DNA of 64,000 bases from Acytostelium subglobosum LB1 (lineage: Eukaryota; Evosea; Eumycetozoa; Acytosteliales; Acytosteliaceae). The position numbers and the translations under genes were made by a program. The number at the start of each line of letters is the position of its first letter. The first letter of the stretch is position 1. Under the pieces are notes generated by a model. The model did no database searches, was not told the origin of the DNA, and saw only the letters and a program-made list of their open reading frames with translations. The stretch covers positions 312,546-376,545 of the forward strand of contig NW_012236501.1 in NCBI RefSeq assembly GCF_000787575.1. Direction: 5' to 3'. Of the stretch, positions 21,719 to 33,595 are shown piece by piece.

Positions 21719-24404
21719 ATGAATGCCAACAACATGTGTTGGACGAACGACTTTGACAAGCTGCCATTGGGGGCAGAGTCAATAGATGACCCAATGAAGA
21801 GAATGATAGAGTCACTCAAGATTATCAATTCAAGAAAGAGTGTACCGATCATTATGATAGTATTGATGATGCACAACACCAAAGTCAATCATTGACGAGT
21901 GAAGTCGTACCACAATGTAGAGTCTCATTCAAGTTGGTCTTATCAGGTGCATCTCACTCGGGAAAGGTAAGCAGGCATGCAGGCTGGGAAGTAGACATGT
22001 GGATCACTCACAATGACATCATCATCATCAACAGTCGACATTGATCAACACATTACTATCACTTAATGTTGGACAAGATCTGATGCCATCGGGTCCTGGA
22101 CACACCTCTGGCAGGATATGCATTCTGTCTCACTCGACAACTATTCGTATCAAGTTCTTCGAGGTCACATCTGAGCCAAGCATACTGAAATCCATTGAAG
22201 ATGAGACGATTGATAATATCGTGTCAATGAAGGACTTGAGACAACACCTTTCTGCTCACTTGCGACGACCCGCCAACGTCGAAAGCAACTCAGATGCATT
22301 CAAAGAGTGGGCCAGCAAGATTGTCAAGGCAGAGTTCCCATCACCACTGCTGGGGACTGGATTGGAGCTCATCGATGTGCCAGGCTTCAGCATCGCTGAC
22401 CATGCATCACTCATCACAATCCGCAAGCAGTTCTTCAATGTCTACCAGCCCTCAGGAACACTCTTCTGCTATGCAAACTCAGCCTTCTCTGATGGCGAGA
22501 TGATGGCAATTCCCGACCTCATCAACTCGTTGCCCAAGGGATGGAACCTTGAGAGTGATTCAATATTCTTTGTCAACACCAAGGTCTCCAAGAGCCAGAT
22601 TGCGATCATTAACAATATTGACCCTGGCGATGAGGTGCCATTCCATTTGATCAACAATCACACTGCCCACTGTTTCGAGAAGCTCGTGGCCTCCAATCAA
22701 AAGAAGAAGAACATCTCCAGGTTTATTGATCAGAGACGATTTGCTGTTGCCAACTCACTTGCATTCATCAAGCAACCCAAGTCCCCCGAGAACAGGTACA
22801 TCTTCACTCAGTTCATCGATCGGCTCACCAAGTGGATCATCAAAGACCAACTTTCAAAGAATGTTTGGTCATTGGCAAAGATTGGGAGTGATTTGGATGT
22901 CATGTCATCGAGGAAGAAATACCTTTTCGCCAAGTTGGATAACTTCCTTGCTGATCTTGATAGTCAGATGTATGATGTTTGCGAGAATATCACGCTTTCT
23001 ATATTTGGCATTCTTGCATCCGTTCCTAAACTCTTGAAGAAATTGATAAGTTCCACCAGCCAGCAAGACTCATTGCACATTGATCATACAAATGGCAACA
23101 TCACGTTCATGAGAGTTGACCTGCTGGATCAAATGCTCACAGATATCGATGATCGAGTGGCAAAAGAGATTGGACATTGCTTCTCAAACTTCACAAGAGA
23201 GGATAGTGTTTCCTCATCAAAGAGATACATCAAGAAGATGGTTGTGGACATTGTACGAGAGAACAATAATATATTAGTCAACCTTTTAAATCTTGAGATT
23301 TCCCGCGAGATTGGATCACTCATCATGGAGAACATCGTGTCACACTTCAAAGTGGATAAAGATACCTCAATCAAAGATACAGATATCCAAGAGAAACTTC
23401 AGCTGTTTTCAAACTCAATCAAAATCAGATCATTAGAAAGCATTATCAATATCATAGTGATTCAACAAATCAAAGCTATCAAGAATGCAATAATATCTAG
23501 ACACCAAATATATCTTTACAGAGCTAAGACATCACAAATACCTCGCAATATCCAGAAAGTGCTTGATCGGTACCATTCACACTACCTCGATGTGCTGGCA
23601 CTCCACAGCAAGTCGTTTAACCATCCAAACATCACAGGGAAATACGATATCCACAATCCAGTTGCTCAAGGCGAGCTTGGACCAGTGTACCAATGCACTT
23701 ACAACGACCAACAGTTCATGGTTCAGGCCTTTGACGACCTCGTATTCATCACAGGTGTTCTAAAGCTAACCAACAAGGGCACACTGGCCATGTACCTTAG
23801 GTTGAACAAACTACTATGGAACCAAAACAATAATGACTTTCCACTACTGTCGCCTTTTGCAATATTCAAACAACAACGACAACATCAACCTGTCGATGAG
23901 TGGATATTGATGTATAGGAATTTAAGTCCAATTGTTCCATATCTCCTGGAACACATATCAAAGTTAACAATAACTCAATCATTAACAATGATCACAAGGT
24001 TGGTTAAAGTGTTGGAGCAATGGCCTCACGAGAATATCAAACTGGAGTTCATCTACATCGATTTGGACACGAAGAATACTTACCTCTCGACGTTCGGACA
24101 TGTTGAATGGAGCCAATTTAAAACAAGACATACAGCCCTAACATCCACAACATCATCACTGGATATGGAGTCACTTGGCGTGGTCATTCTTGAGTTGTTG
24201 CCCAAGCCATTGTTACAAAGATATACCATCGATAATGTCTCTGAACAAACCTTTATCAACATCTTCGAGGATACAATGCCTCAAACACCAACTTGGCTAA
24301 GAGGACACCTCATTGAGTTGGTCCAACACTGCTTTGCGAGACCATCGACCATCAAGAATGTCATTTCAAAGTTGGATGAGATTCAACAACTGGTGGAAAT
24401 ATGA
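21719..24404 (+). CDS. GPK family GTPase-pseudokinase with a frameshift in exon 1
   Basis: Exon 1 runs 21719-21966, intron 21967-22034, exon 2 22035-24404 (789 residues plus stop, uninterrupted). Exon 1 starts MNANNMCWTNDF and has the family motif SIDDPMKRMIESL, but near 21821-21832 the frame changes by one base. The second part (KKECTDHYDSIDD ... LVLSGASHSGK) is in the frame that joins exon 2. The P-loop here is GASHSGK rather than GPTHSGK. Exon 2 has HTSGR, ELIDVPGFS, FFVNTKVSK, a helical region and a pseudokinase with PHENIKLEF for HRDLKxEN and STFG for DFG. If the indel is real the GTPase cannot be made from this start. The long intact exon 2 argues for a recent lesion or a base error. 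Its stop is only 30 nt from the stop of the convergent kinesin gene. Confidence 0.75.
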
Positions 24405-24434
24405 GATAATAATGAATGAATGAATACAATAACT

Positions 24435-27400
24435 TTATTTACAAGTGGAGGTTGATTGAGTGTTGGCGTTGCTGGCACGCTTGGTAGTCGTTGTTGCCTT
24501 TGGTTTGAGCAATGGCTTGAGTGGTGGAACGTATGATTGCTTGTGCGACAGTCCCTGAGAGATGGATGGTGTGGCCAATGAGGCAGACAAAGACGTGTTC
24601 TTTGTGGGAGATGCATGATGATTGATCACACCTGTGTTGTTCTTTAGAATTGATGATGATACCGGTAGATCAATATTTGGTCTGGTACCATTGTTGACAG
24701 ATGCCCCAAGTGAGGCCTGCATCTCATATTGATGCTTGGCCAGACGATGCTGCGCCAACTCTTTCTCCAGTGACTTGCACTCGTTGATTTTGTTCTCCAA
24801 CTTTTTGTAGTGCTCCTCCTCGAGATCCTCCATCTCCTTGTTCTTTAGCTCCAGTTCGTGTTCCTTGGCAGCCAGTGTCTTGCGCAGTGTTTCCAGGTCG
24901 GTCTGTCCCGCATCCGTTCTCTGGCGCTCGGCCTTGATGTATGCGGCGAACTGATTCTTCAACTCCTCAACATCCCGATCCTTTTCAAATCGCGCGTACT
25001 CTATCGCCAGGTTGAGTCGGCGAATGGTGTCCTCCTGCTTGGCTTGCTTGGCCTCCGCCTCGTTGACAGTCTGCCTGCGCTCGTCCTCGATCGACTCTAT
25101 CTGAGAAGCCATACGACTGACGTTCGCCTGTTCGGTGGCCAATGAGTTGCGAAGCTGTTCCATTGACTGCTCAAGAATGTCCATCTTGGTGTCTTGCTCG
25201 GTGATGGTCGCGGCCAACTTTGAGTTTTGTGCAGCCAGTGCCTCACGCTCGCGCTGGACACCCTCCAACTTCTCGTGCAATGTCTGTGTCTGAGACTCCA
25301 GTGCAATATTGTCTTGTTGGGCGTTGGCCAAGCCTGCTACAGCTTGTCCAGATGTGTCCATAAGTTCAGTCACACGATGCTCAAGCTCGTCGCACATCTT
25401 GGTCTTATCATCCAGTTGCATGACGACATCTGTGTTCACCTTGGTCAGCTCGGTGTGGCGACTGGTCTGCTCAAGGATAGCCGCGTTCAATCGGTCCAGC
25501 TCGGCCTGCTTGGCATCGTTCTCCTGTCTCAACTTGGTGCAGTCCTCCTCCAACTCGGCGATCTCCTCCTCCAGGCACTCCTTCAGTTCGATGGTCTCCT
25601 GCTCCAGACTCTTGATCTTGTCCTGGTACGTCTTGACATCGCCCTCGCTGGACGCCAGTGCCTTCGCGCTAGCCAGTACATGTTCCTGTCGCTCATTCTC
25701 CAGCTGATTCTTCAGTCCTTCACGCTCTTTGGTCGCGCCCTCCAACTCGGTCCTTAAAGCAGCCATCTGCTCCTCCAGCTTCGCGCGCTCTTTAAGCTGT
25801 GTGTCCAACTGTGATGTGACCAAGGCTAACTCAGCCTTGATCTCCTCGATCTGGAAGTTGAACTCGGCCAGCTGGGTACAAAGATTGTCCTTCTCAGTCT
25901 CCTTCTCAGCCAGCTCCTTTACAACTCGCGAGGCACTATCCTTCGCCTCCTCCAATGCGCGGGTCATGGTCTCGAGCTCGCTTGACTTGTTGTCTACTTG
26001 TGATTGAAGGGCGGTCAGACTGGCGCGGTGCTCGGTCATGGCCATCTCAGAGTCCTGTTGTAACTTGTTGATATGGGCCTCATGTGTGTTGATCTTGGCC
26101 TCATACTGAGCCTTGGCCTTGTCGGACTCTTGATGTAACCTGGTGATCTCGGCCTCGTGTGTGTTGAGCTTGATCTCATACTGGGCCTTGTCCATCTCGA
26201 GACTGGCGATGGTCTCATCAAGTGCCGACTTCTCATCTTTGAGCTTGGCCACCTCCTCCGCCACTGCCTCTAACTGCTCGGCGCGCTTGGCATGCTGGTC
26301 CTCCAAATCTGTAACCTGAACTCGATACCTGTCGCTGGCCTTGGTCAAGGACTCGTTGGACTTGGTCAATGTCTCGTTGGCCTTGGTCAGGGTCTTGATT
26401 GCCGTCGTGTATTCCTTGGTGCGATCCGTCTCGGTCTTCTTGGTCGTTCGTATCTTGTCCAGCTCCTTCTCCACGTCGGCCTTGGACTTCTTGAGGATGT
26501 TGAGCTCTCGCTCAGCGGTGGCCTTCTCAGACTGGATCGCCGACTTCTCCATCGTCACCTGCTTGACCTTGGCCTCGAGCGTCGCGATCTTCTCTTTCTG
26601 CTTCTCATTGTCCGTGCGCAATAGATCCTTCTCGCGCTCAATCGCCTTGTTCGCGACGATCTCGCCTGGCTTGGCCTTCTTTAGTTTTGCCACCTGGTCC
26701 TTGAGCAGGGCCACCTCGACGCCCATCTTGGACTGCGCAGCGTCCTTCTCGGCAACGACCTCTTTGAATCTCGCGTCCACATCACTCTTTTGTGCGGTTA
26801 GTTCGTCGACGAGCTTGGCCAGGGTCGAGCTCTTGCTGCTAGCGTCGGCTAGCTGGTCGGCGAGCTGTGCTACCTCTGCTCGCTTGGCCTCGAGCATGAG
26901 CTTGGACTCTTCAAGACGTCCCTGGTACATGGTCTCCAGCTGGGAGAGTCGCGCCTTGAGCTCCAGGTTGTCCGCGGTCTGCATCTCGAGCTGCATCCTG
27001 GACGTCTCGTGCGAAGCTTGATGATGCTGCTCCAGTTGCTGCAGCTGCTGAGCCAACTCAAACTTCTCGTTGGCCAGCGTCTGCTCCTGGCGCCGCGAAG
27101 CCTGTTCCAGTCGCTCAATGTCGCCTGTCAGTTGGCGATTCCTGTCGTCCTTCTGATTGATCTCGCGATTGAGTGCGTCCACTGAGGACTCGTGGTTGGC
27201 AAAGGCCGCGTTCAGACGCGACTCCATCTGATGGACCAGGGCCAGCTGCTCCTCAATCGGCTTGTTCTTGTCGGCGATCTGTTGCTCGAGCACTTGAATC
27301 GTGTTGCGCTGGGCCTTAAGCTGGTGGCCAATGTGCTCCATCTCTTGATCATACTGCGACTTGACGCGCCTCAGCCCATCGATGATACCTTGATGTTCTG

Positions 27401-29831
27401 TGAGCTGGCCCTGAAGAGCCTCGGCATGCTTGTTGGCCTCTATCAATCTTGCGGCCAAGTCACTCTCTCGTGATCCTTGCTCATTGTGGGTGGCACGCAG
27501 CTCTTGATTCTCGCGCGCCAAGTCCTCGTTGTTGCGCGCCAGGTCAGCGTTGTGCGCTGCGACCTCGGTGTGCTGGGCGTCCATGAGCTCATTCTGCTCA
27601 CTGAGGTAGGTGACCTCTGCGCGTAGTTGATTGTGTTGCTCAAGGTAGACGTTGATCTGCTCGCGAATGGGATCAAACATCAGGGTGAACTGGTCGAGAC
27701 TGGCACTCAAGGACTCGATCCTTGACTTGAGCAGCTGGTTGTCGCTGTGCAATGACCCACGATCTTGTTCGAGTAGGGCATAGTTCTCGCCCAGGGTGAG
27801 CAGCTGTGCGCTCAGACAATCGCGCTCGGCACGGGCTGCCTCCTCGAGCTGGACGGCTTCAGTATGCATTCGCTCCAGGTCTATGTTCATCTGTTCGTTG
27901 CGTTGATTGAGTGTGACGATCTGCTCGTCGCAGTCGTCAATCAACTGCTCGCAGCCCTGAAGCTCCTCTTGTAGCATTGTGTTCTCCTCCTGCAGACATT
28001 GGACACGCGCATGCTCAGCCTCCAGCATCTCAATGTACTCATTCATGCTCTGGTATGTGTCCTGGAAGTTGGTGCGCTCGTCTTCCAACTGGGCAGCCAG
28101 CTCCAGCTTCTCATCATTTGTGATCTTGAGCTGATGCTGGATGTTTGTGACTGCGGATGATGTCGACTTGTTTGGATTGATTGGCGTCGTGGCCAATGAT
28201 GTGGATGTGCTGGGTGTCGTCGCGCTGACGTCCAAGTTGACGTTTGATTGATTGATTGGCGCGGCTCCCACTCGCAGCTTCTTGATGCGTGACTGATCGG
28301 ACTCGGGCGCCCATGTCTCGCGACGCTTCTTGGTGGGCATCTGTGCCACGCTTGGTGTGGAGGACATCTGGTCCTCGTCCCAAACGATTGCACTCGTGTC
28401 GTTGGTCAGCACGCTGGATGCGTTCGAGCTGGCGCCCGACCCAAATATGCTCTGGAGGAAGCCAAGGCCTAGTCCGCGGCCAAACGTTGATGACGCGGTG
28501 GAGGGATCCAGTCGCGCCTGTTGCTGCTTGAGCTTGTTCTTTAGCTCCTGGTTCTCCTTGACCACCTTTTGATACAGAGCGGCATTGTCCTGCACTTGGT
28601 TGATGCGGTAGTTGGTCTTGATGTTCTTGGCGCGCTTGGCAAAGTTGAGCGTGGACAGCGATTCGTCGACATGATGCGCAGACGGCGTAATAGTACAGAT
28701 GATGGCGGTCTTTGAGTTTCCACCCAGCGACGACTGGAGAATACGCGTGAGCTTGCTGTCGCGATAGGGTATGTGCTGGCCGTCCTTGCCCTCTGACAAC
28801 TTGGACACGACCGTGCACAAGGTCGAAAGACTCTTGTTGATGTGATTGCCTTCCTTGAGTCGCATACCCTCTGCTCCAGTTGAAGATGCTCGCTCAGATC
28901 CAGCCAAATCGACCAAAGTGAGCACGGATATAAGTTTGGCGCGCTTGGATGTTGAGTGAGGCGCGCGACCTTGTCCTGGAACTATTCCAGATTGAGTTTG
29001 ATTGGAAGAGTCATCACCCTTCTCATGTCGCTCAATATGCAGTCTGAATATTGTGTGAGAGCGACTGCTACTCTCATTCATATTTGTTGTTCCAACATGT
29101 CTTTTCTCTTTGTTTGTTTGATTGAATGATTGAGTGTGGGGTGGGGGTCAGTGGAATGATTCCAGACTCATGAATGAATGGATACATACCCTCACCACTC
29201 TTTAAGATGTTGGTCACTTGTTCGACTGAGGTGACTTGCTCCTCGCGCAGTCCACCAACGTATATGCTACGATCACCATCTTCGTGTATCTTGAGCTTGG
29301 TCTTCTTGTTGTTGTTGTTGTTGCCAGAGACGAGTAAGTCTTTCAACTCCTCATTGTATATCTCCATATAAGAGACACGTGTGCTGTATTCATGTTGATT
29401 GGATGTATTTTGAATGTGATTGAATATATGTTGTATGGATAGTGGGATGATACCTGGATGTGTATCTGTTCCCTTCATTGTATGTGTCTTGCCGGACGAT
29501 GTCTGTCCGTATGTGAATATGGTACCATTGATACCATTGAGTGCACTATCAACAATGTCCTTTGCAACCATATTGAACAAGTTCAAGGTAGTCGAGGACA
29601 TTCCAAATATGGAGTCTGAGTGATTGATTGAGTGTTGGTGGGAGGTCAGTGGAATGATTCCAGTGATTGATCGAGGTGCTACATACCATAGGAGAATGGT
29701 TGTGTTCCTTTAATATGTGTGATTGAATCATTGGTGATGATCCATGGACTTGCTTTGTTTGATTGATCGATTGGGTCCTTGTTAAAGGGCCTAACTCTGA
29801 TCGATACTTTAATCTTATCTTTATCATCCAT
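24435..29831 (-). CDS. Kinesin-7/CENP-E-like motor with long coiled coil
   Basis: Three exons on the minus strand: 29831-29687, 29615-29190 and 29107-24435; 1747 residues. N-terminal motor about 1-340: KIKVSIRVRPFN, P-loop GQTSSGKT, switch I NESSSRSH, switch II DLAGSERA, then HIPYRDSKLTRILQSSLGG and IICTITP, a pattern typical of kinesin-7. After the neck (NFAKRAKNIKTNY) comes a Ser/Thr-rich linker and about 1200 residues of heptad-type coiled coil rich in Glu, Gln, Lys and Leu, then a basic Ser/Thr/Lys tail. Known role: plus-end motor at kinetochores or the spindle midzone. It is the same subclass as the CENP-E-like Kif4/Kif11 of Dictyostelium; which orthologue is not settled here. Coding sequence is intact over 5.2 kb. 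The two introns share a near-identical 39-nt block. Confidence 0.92.
29127..29165 (+). repeat. 39-nt block in the second kinesin intron (copy 1)
   Basis: Lies inside the intron 29108-29189. It matches 29625-29663 at 35 of 39 positions by eye, including the 19-mer GTCAGTGGAATGATTCCAG (29147-29165), whose core GGAATGATTCC is an imperfect palindrome. Given on the + strand; the gene is on the minus strand. Confidence 0.75.
29625..29663 (+). repeat. 39-nt block in the first kinesin intron (copy 2)
   Basis: Lies inside the intron 29616-29686. It shares 35 of 39 positions with 29127-29165 in the same orientation and at a similar distance from the splice acceptor. The four mismatches all fall in a G/T-rich stretch. 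Confidence 0.75.
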
Positions 29832-30524
29832 TTATGTTATTGATGTCTATCTATGTCTAATTCTAATTGAATAACCACATCAAGATGTCTTTGTCATTCA
29901 TTAATACATTCATTGTAACACAACCAATTACCACAATCCGTTATCATGTGGAACTCAATTCAAATTAAGGCGCGAGAATTCAAATTTTGAAAATATTTAA
30001 CCAATTTTGGCAATGAAAATGATCACTAATGTTTTGACAACCAAAACTAGTAGTAGTAGAGTTAAAAACAATCACATCGCTCCTCCATCCACTATTGGTC
30101 ATACCCATAACACATATATACTTTACAACTACAACTCAACTACATCAATGACTCATTCAAACATTTGTGTATCTATGAGTTAGTGTTAGTTGTGGTTTGC
30201 AAGTTGAGTCACACAACAAACTCAAAAGTTCGAGTTGGTCCAACACAACCACACGACCCCACCCACAAACCATTGATCACACGATCATCCAGCCAGCCAA
30301 TGATTGATCTCTCCCTCATCATTCCCAACATTTCAACAACACTCATAGACCCAACAACACTAATAGGGTCTCGGAGGAGAATGATGAAGGAATGAAAGAT
30401 GAAGGGTCAGGTCAGGTTACGCCATGCGTGCACATTGGTTTAATACATCACAAAATTATATATATTTATTATTTATTTATTAATAGTATATATTCAATGG
30501 ATAAAGATAAAGAATAATGATTGA
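29832..30524. other. Divergent intergenic region between kinesin and GPK genes
   Basis: About 690 nt. The middle (30060-30330) is a CA-rich, CACAAC/CATC-rich stretch; the last 100 nt before 30525 is AT-rich (TATATATTTATTATTTATTTATTAATAG near 30450-30485), a likely core promoter. A 76-codon frame at 30165-30395 has no start context or homology and is not called. Confidence 0.45.
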
Positions 30525-33500
30525 ATGACGTCACCAGCAATCTCATCACATCGTTTTACATTACAACAAAAACCTCAACAAACTGCGACAGTAAAGTCGC
30601 ATGTTATCAATAACAATGTTGTTGTTGGCAACAACTTTGGCGGCGGAAACAAGTCCCACTCCAATATCATCTCGGCCACCATCACCTCCAATCTAGTCAA
30701 CATCAATGTCTCCAACAACTACAACAACAACAACAATAACAACAACAACAATAACATTAACAACAACAATAACATTAAGATTATCAACAATAATAATAGT
30801 GATATAATTAGACTATCATCAGAGATTGAAGATATTAAGGACCCTTTGACAAAGTTGATAGCGGCCTTAAAGACATTTGGTGATATAAAGACAAGGTGTC
30901 ATGCAAAGATAAATGATCTATCATCATGTCAAGCATTACTAAACAATGTCTTTGAGGACAACTCATCACTAAAGTCATTCACCAAAGACAACTACTCCAA
31001 AATCAAACTGATCATATCCGGTCCAACTCACTCTGGCAAGGTATGTCATGATCACGATCACTGTGTGTTGTGTTCTCGACCATGGTACTAACCTTGGACT
31101 CAATCACTCAATCAATCACATGACACTCAATCACGTAGTCAACATTGATCAACACATTGTTGTCATGTCGACATTTGATGCCATCAGGTGGCGGCCACAC
31201 TAGTGGAAGGATATGTATACTTGGTCATTCACAATCGATCAGAGTTAAGTTCTTTGTGGTAGTGCCTGCGCTTGGTGATGCGCCAGCATGTTTGAAATGC
31301 CTTGACAATGAGACAGAGGTGATCGAACCCTTTGCCACAGAGATCACAATGAGCTCGAGGAAACGACTCCAGGAGTCGATGAATAAGCATTTGGCGCGAC
31401 CCGATGGCATTGATGACAAACCCGAGGTGTTCAAGGAGTGGGCCAGCAAGATTGTGATGGTCGAGTTCCCATCGGCCCTGCTCGAGACTGGTCTGGAGAT
31501 CATCGATGTGCCAGGCTACAGCAAGACGGACGACGCGTCATTGTTTGGCATCCGCAAGGACTTCTTTACAGCCTACAGCCCGACTGGAGTGGTCTTTTGT
31601 TACGCCAACTCGGCCGTCTCGGACGCAGAGGTGCTGGCCATCCCCGACTTAATGAACTCGCTGCCCAAGGACTGGGACTCCAAGGAGTCGATCTTCTTTG
31701 CCAACACCAAGACGTCAAAGAGCGAGGTGGCCATCAACAATGGCATTGGCCAGTACGACGAGGTGCCTCTCGAGCTCATCCACTCGCACCAGGCGGCCTG
31801 CTACTCCAAGCTCAAGGGCTCCAGCCTCAACGTCACAATGAACATCGATGAGCGACGCTTCGCAATGGTCAACTCGTTAGACTTTATCAGGTTGCCCAAC
31901 TCTGAGGAGAACAGGTACATCTTCACGCATTTCGTCGACCATCTCATCAGGTGGATTGGGCGACTGAGCCAGCGACAGTGCGACACGGTGCTCACCCTGA
32001 TCGAACTGGACTGCAACTTCATGACGTTCAAGATTCAATCGATTCGTCCGTACATCAACAGCAGCAGCAACAACGTCGCGGACTTTAACCAACTGCTCAC
32101 AGACTCTGATGCACTGGTGACCGATCTGGTAGCCAAGGTCACAAAGGACGTGAACTCACTGATAGACACATTGCCGCATATGGTCAAGGAGATGTTCGTG
32201 GCCAGCAAGGATTCGATTAATGACTACCTCGAGAATTTGAGGAAGCTGACCAAGATCGACCACACGCTCCAGTTCATGGGCGTCGAGTTCCTCTTTGAAC
32301 GCATCATACTCAAGTTGTTCAAGATGATCGAGGAGCACGTGTCAAGGATCGTGGGCGCGCTCATCAAGACCCTGCTGGAGAAGAACCCGGCCAACTTCCT
32401 GATCAAGTTCGCGATGGAGGACATTGAGAGCACGGCGCGCTCTCCATACGCCACGCTCCTCACCAAGGATCTAGCGGGCACGATTGGCTCGGCACTGTTT
32501 GGCAGCTTCCTCACATACTTTACGGCGCCGGCCAAGACCAAGAGCCAGGTTCACAAGTTGGACCTCAAGACACTGATCGATCGATACCCCAAATCGATCA
32601 ACGTAGTCACAATACAGGGCGAGATGCTCAAGGCCTTGATTGAGAAGTATTTCATGTTCAAGAAGTACCTCAAGCTGCAGCACAGTCGTCTGCTCCAACT
32701 GGTCACGTCGTCCAGCCTGCTGCCGACACTGATGACTGTGTGTTTGGACCGATACCACGCGCTCTACCTCGAGGTGATCGCGCTGCACTGCAAGGTGCAC
32801 TACAACTCATTCGACAATGCCGTACAGGTCGATGAGACCAGGATGGTGGCAATGGGCGACATTGGACCAGTGTACAATGGAACGTTCAAGGAGCAATCAT
32901 ACTACGTACAGATCGTTCGGCCCAAGCGTGGAGACAAGGTCACCCAAAACAAGTTAACGATGCAGGCCATGCTGGCCAACAGTGTCCTGAGCAAGGACAA
33001 CGGTCTGGTGCCTCTGCATGCTATCTTCCAGCAGCACGTGCCTCGTGAGGCATCCCTTGGCGTGGTCAATGAGGTGGAGTGGCGCCTGGTCTTCAAAAAG
33101 TACAGCCCGCTGCTGCCGTACCTCAAGGACAACATTTCGACGCTTACGATGGAGCAATCACTGACGATGATCACTCAGTTGGTCAGGGCGCTGAGCTACC
33201 ATCTGGCCCAGGGCACAGCTCATGAGAACATAAGACTGGAGTACTTGTTCATAGACCTCAACACCAAGGCACTATTCCTCTCGTCATTCGGCACGGTCGT
33301 TCTGGATAACCATCGACAACCTGTCATGCACCCAATCATCAATAGGTACATGGATGGTTTGGGCGTGGTCATCTGCGAGTTGTTGCCCAAGCGAATGATG
33401 AGGCGTTTCAGTGTGGAGGAGGTGGCGTCCAAGGCCAAGATAACAACAGAAAACCTAGTACCAGTACATATACATATTCATCTTTTGGAACTGATACAGA

Positions 33501-33574
33501 TGTGCTTCAACAAACAATCTACAATCAAGGACATAGCATCAAAGTTGGAAGATATAACAAAAATACATGTATAG
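30525..33574 (+). CDS. GPK family GTPase-pseudokinase with Asn-rich N-terminal extension
   Basis: Exon 1 30525-31040 (172 codons), intron 31041-31138, exon 2 31139-33574; 983 residues, intact. Exon 1 is about 80 codons longer than in other members: MTSPAISSHRF, a Gly/Asn stretch and about 40 residues dominated by Asn (30718-30800) precede the normal start region (IIRLSSEIEDIKDPLTKLI). GPTHSGK ends exon 1 at residue 172, STLINTLL follows, DVPGYS is at about 295 and FFANTKTSK follows. The pseudokinase has HENIRLEYLF (about 867) for HRDLKxEN, SSFG for DFG and VQI for VAIK. Coding GC is higher than in its neighbours, as also seen in the copy at 50925. Convergent with the minus-strand gene at 33596-36496, only 21 nt between stops. 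The Asn-rich arm could drive self-association, but poly-Asn is common in these genomes. Confidence 0.88.
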
Positions 33575-33595
33575 CATTTGAATGTGTTCATTCAT

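Noticed and set aside
26341-27021. 226-codon plus-strand frame opposite the kinesin coiled coil
   Set aside because: Antisense of Glu/Gln/Lys/Leu codons gives Ser/Leu-rich open frames; no start context or homology.
30165-30395. 76-codon plus-strand frame upstream of the 30525 gene
   Set aside because: Low-complexity Thr/Pro/His-rich translation in promoter DNA; no family match.
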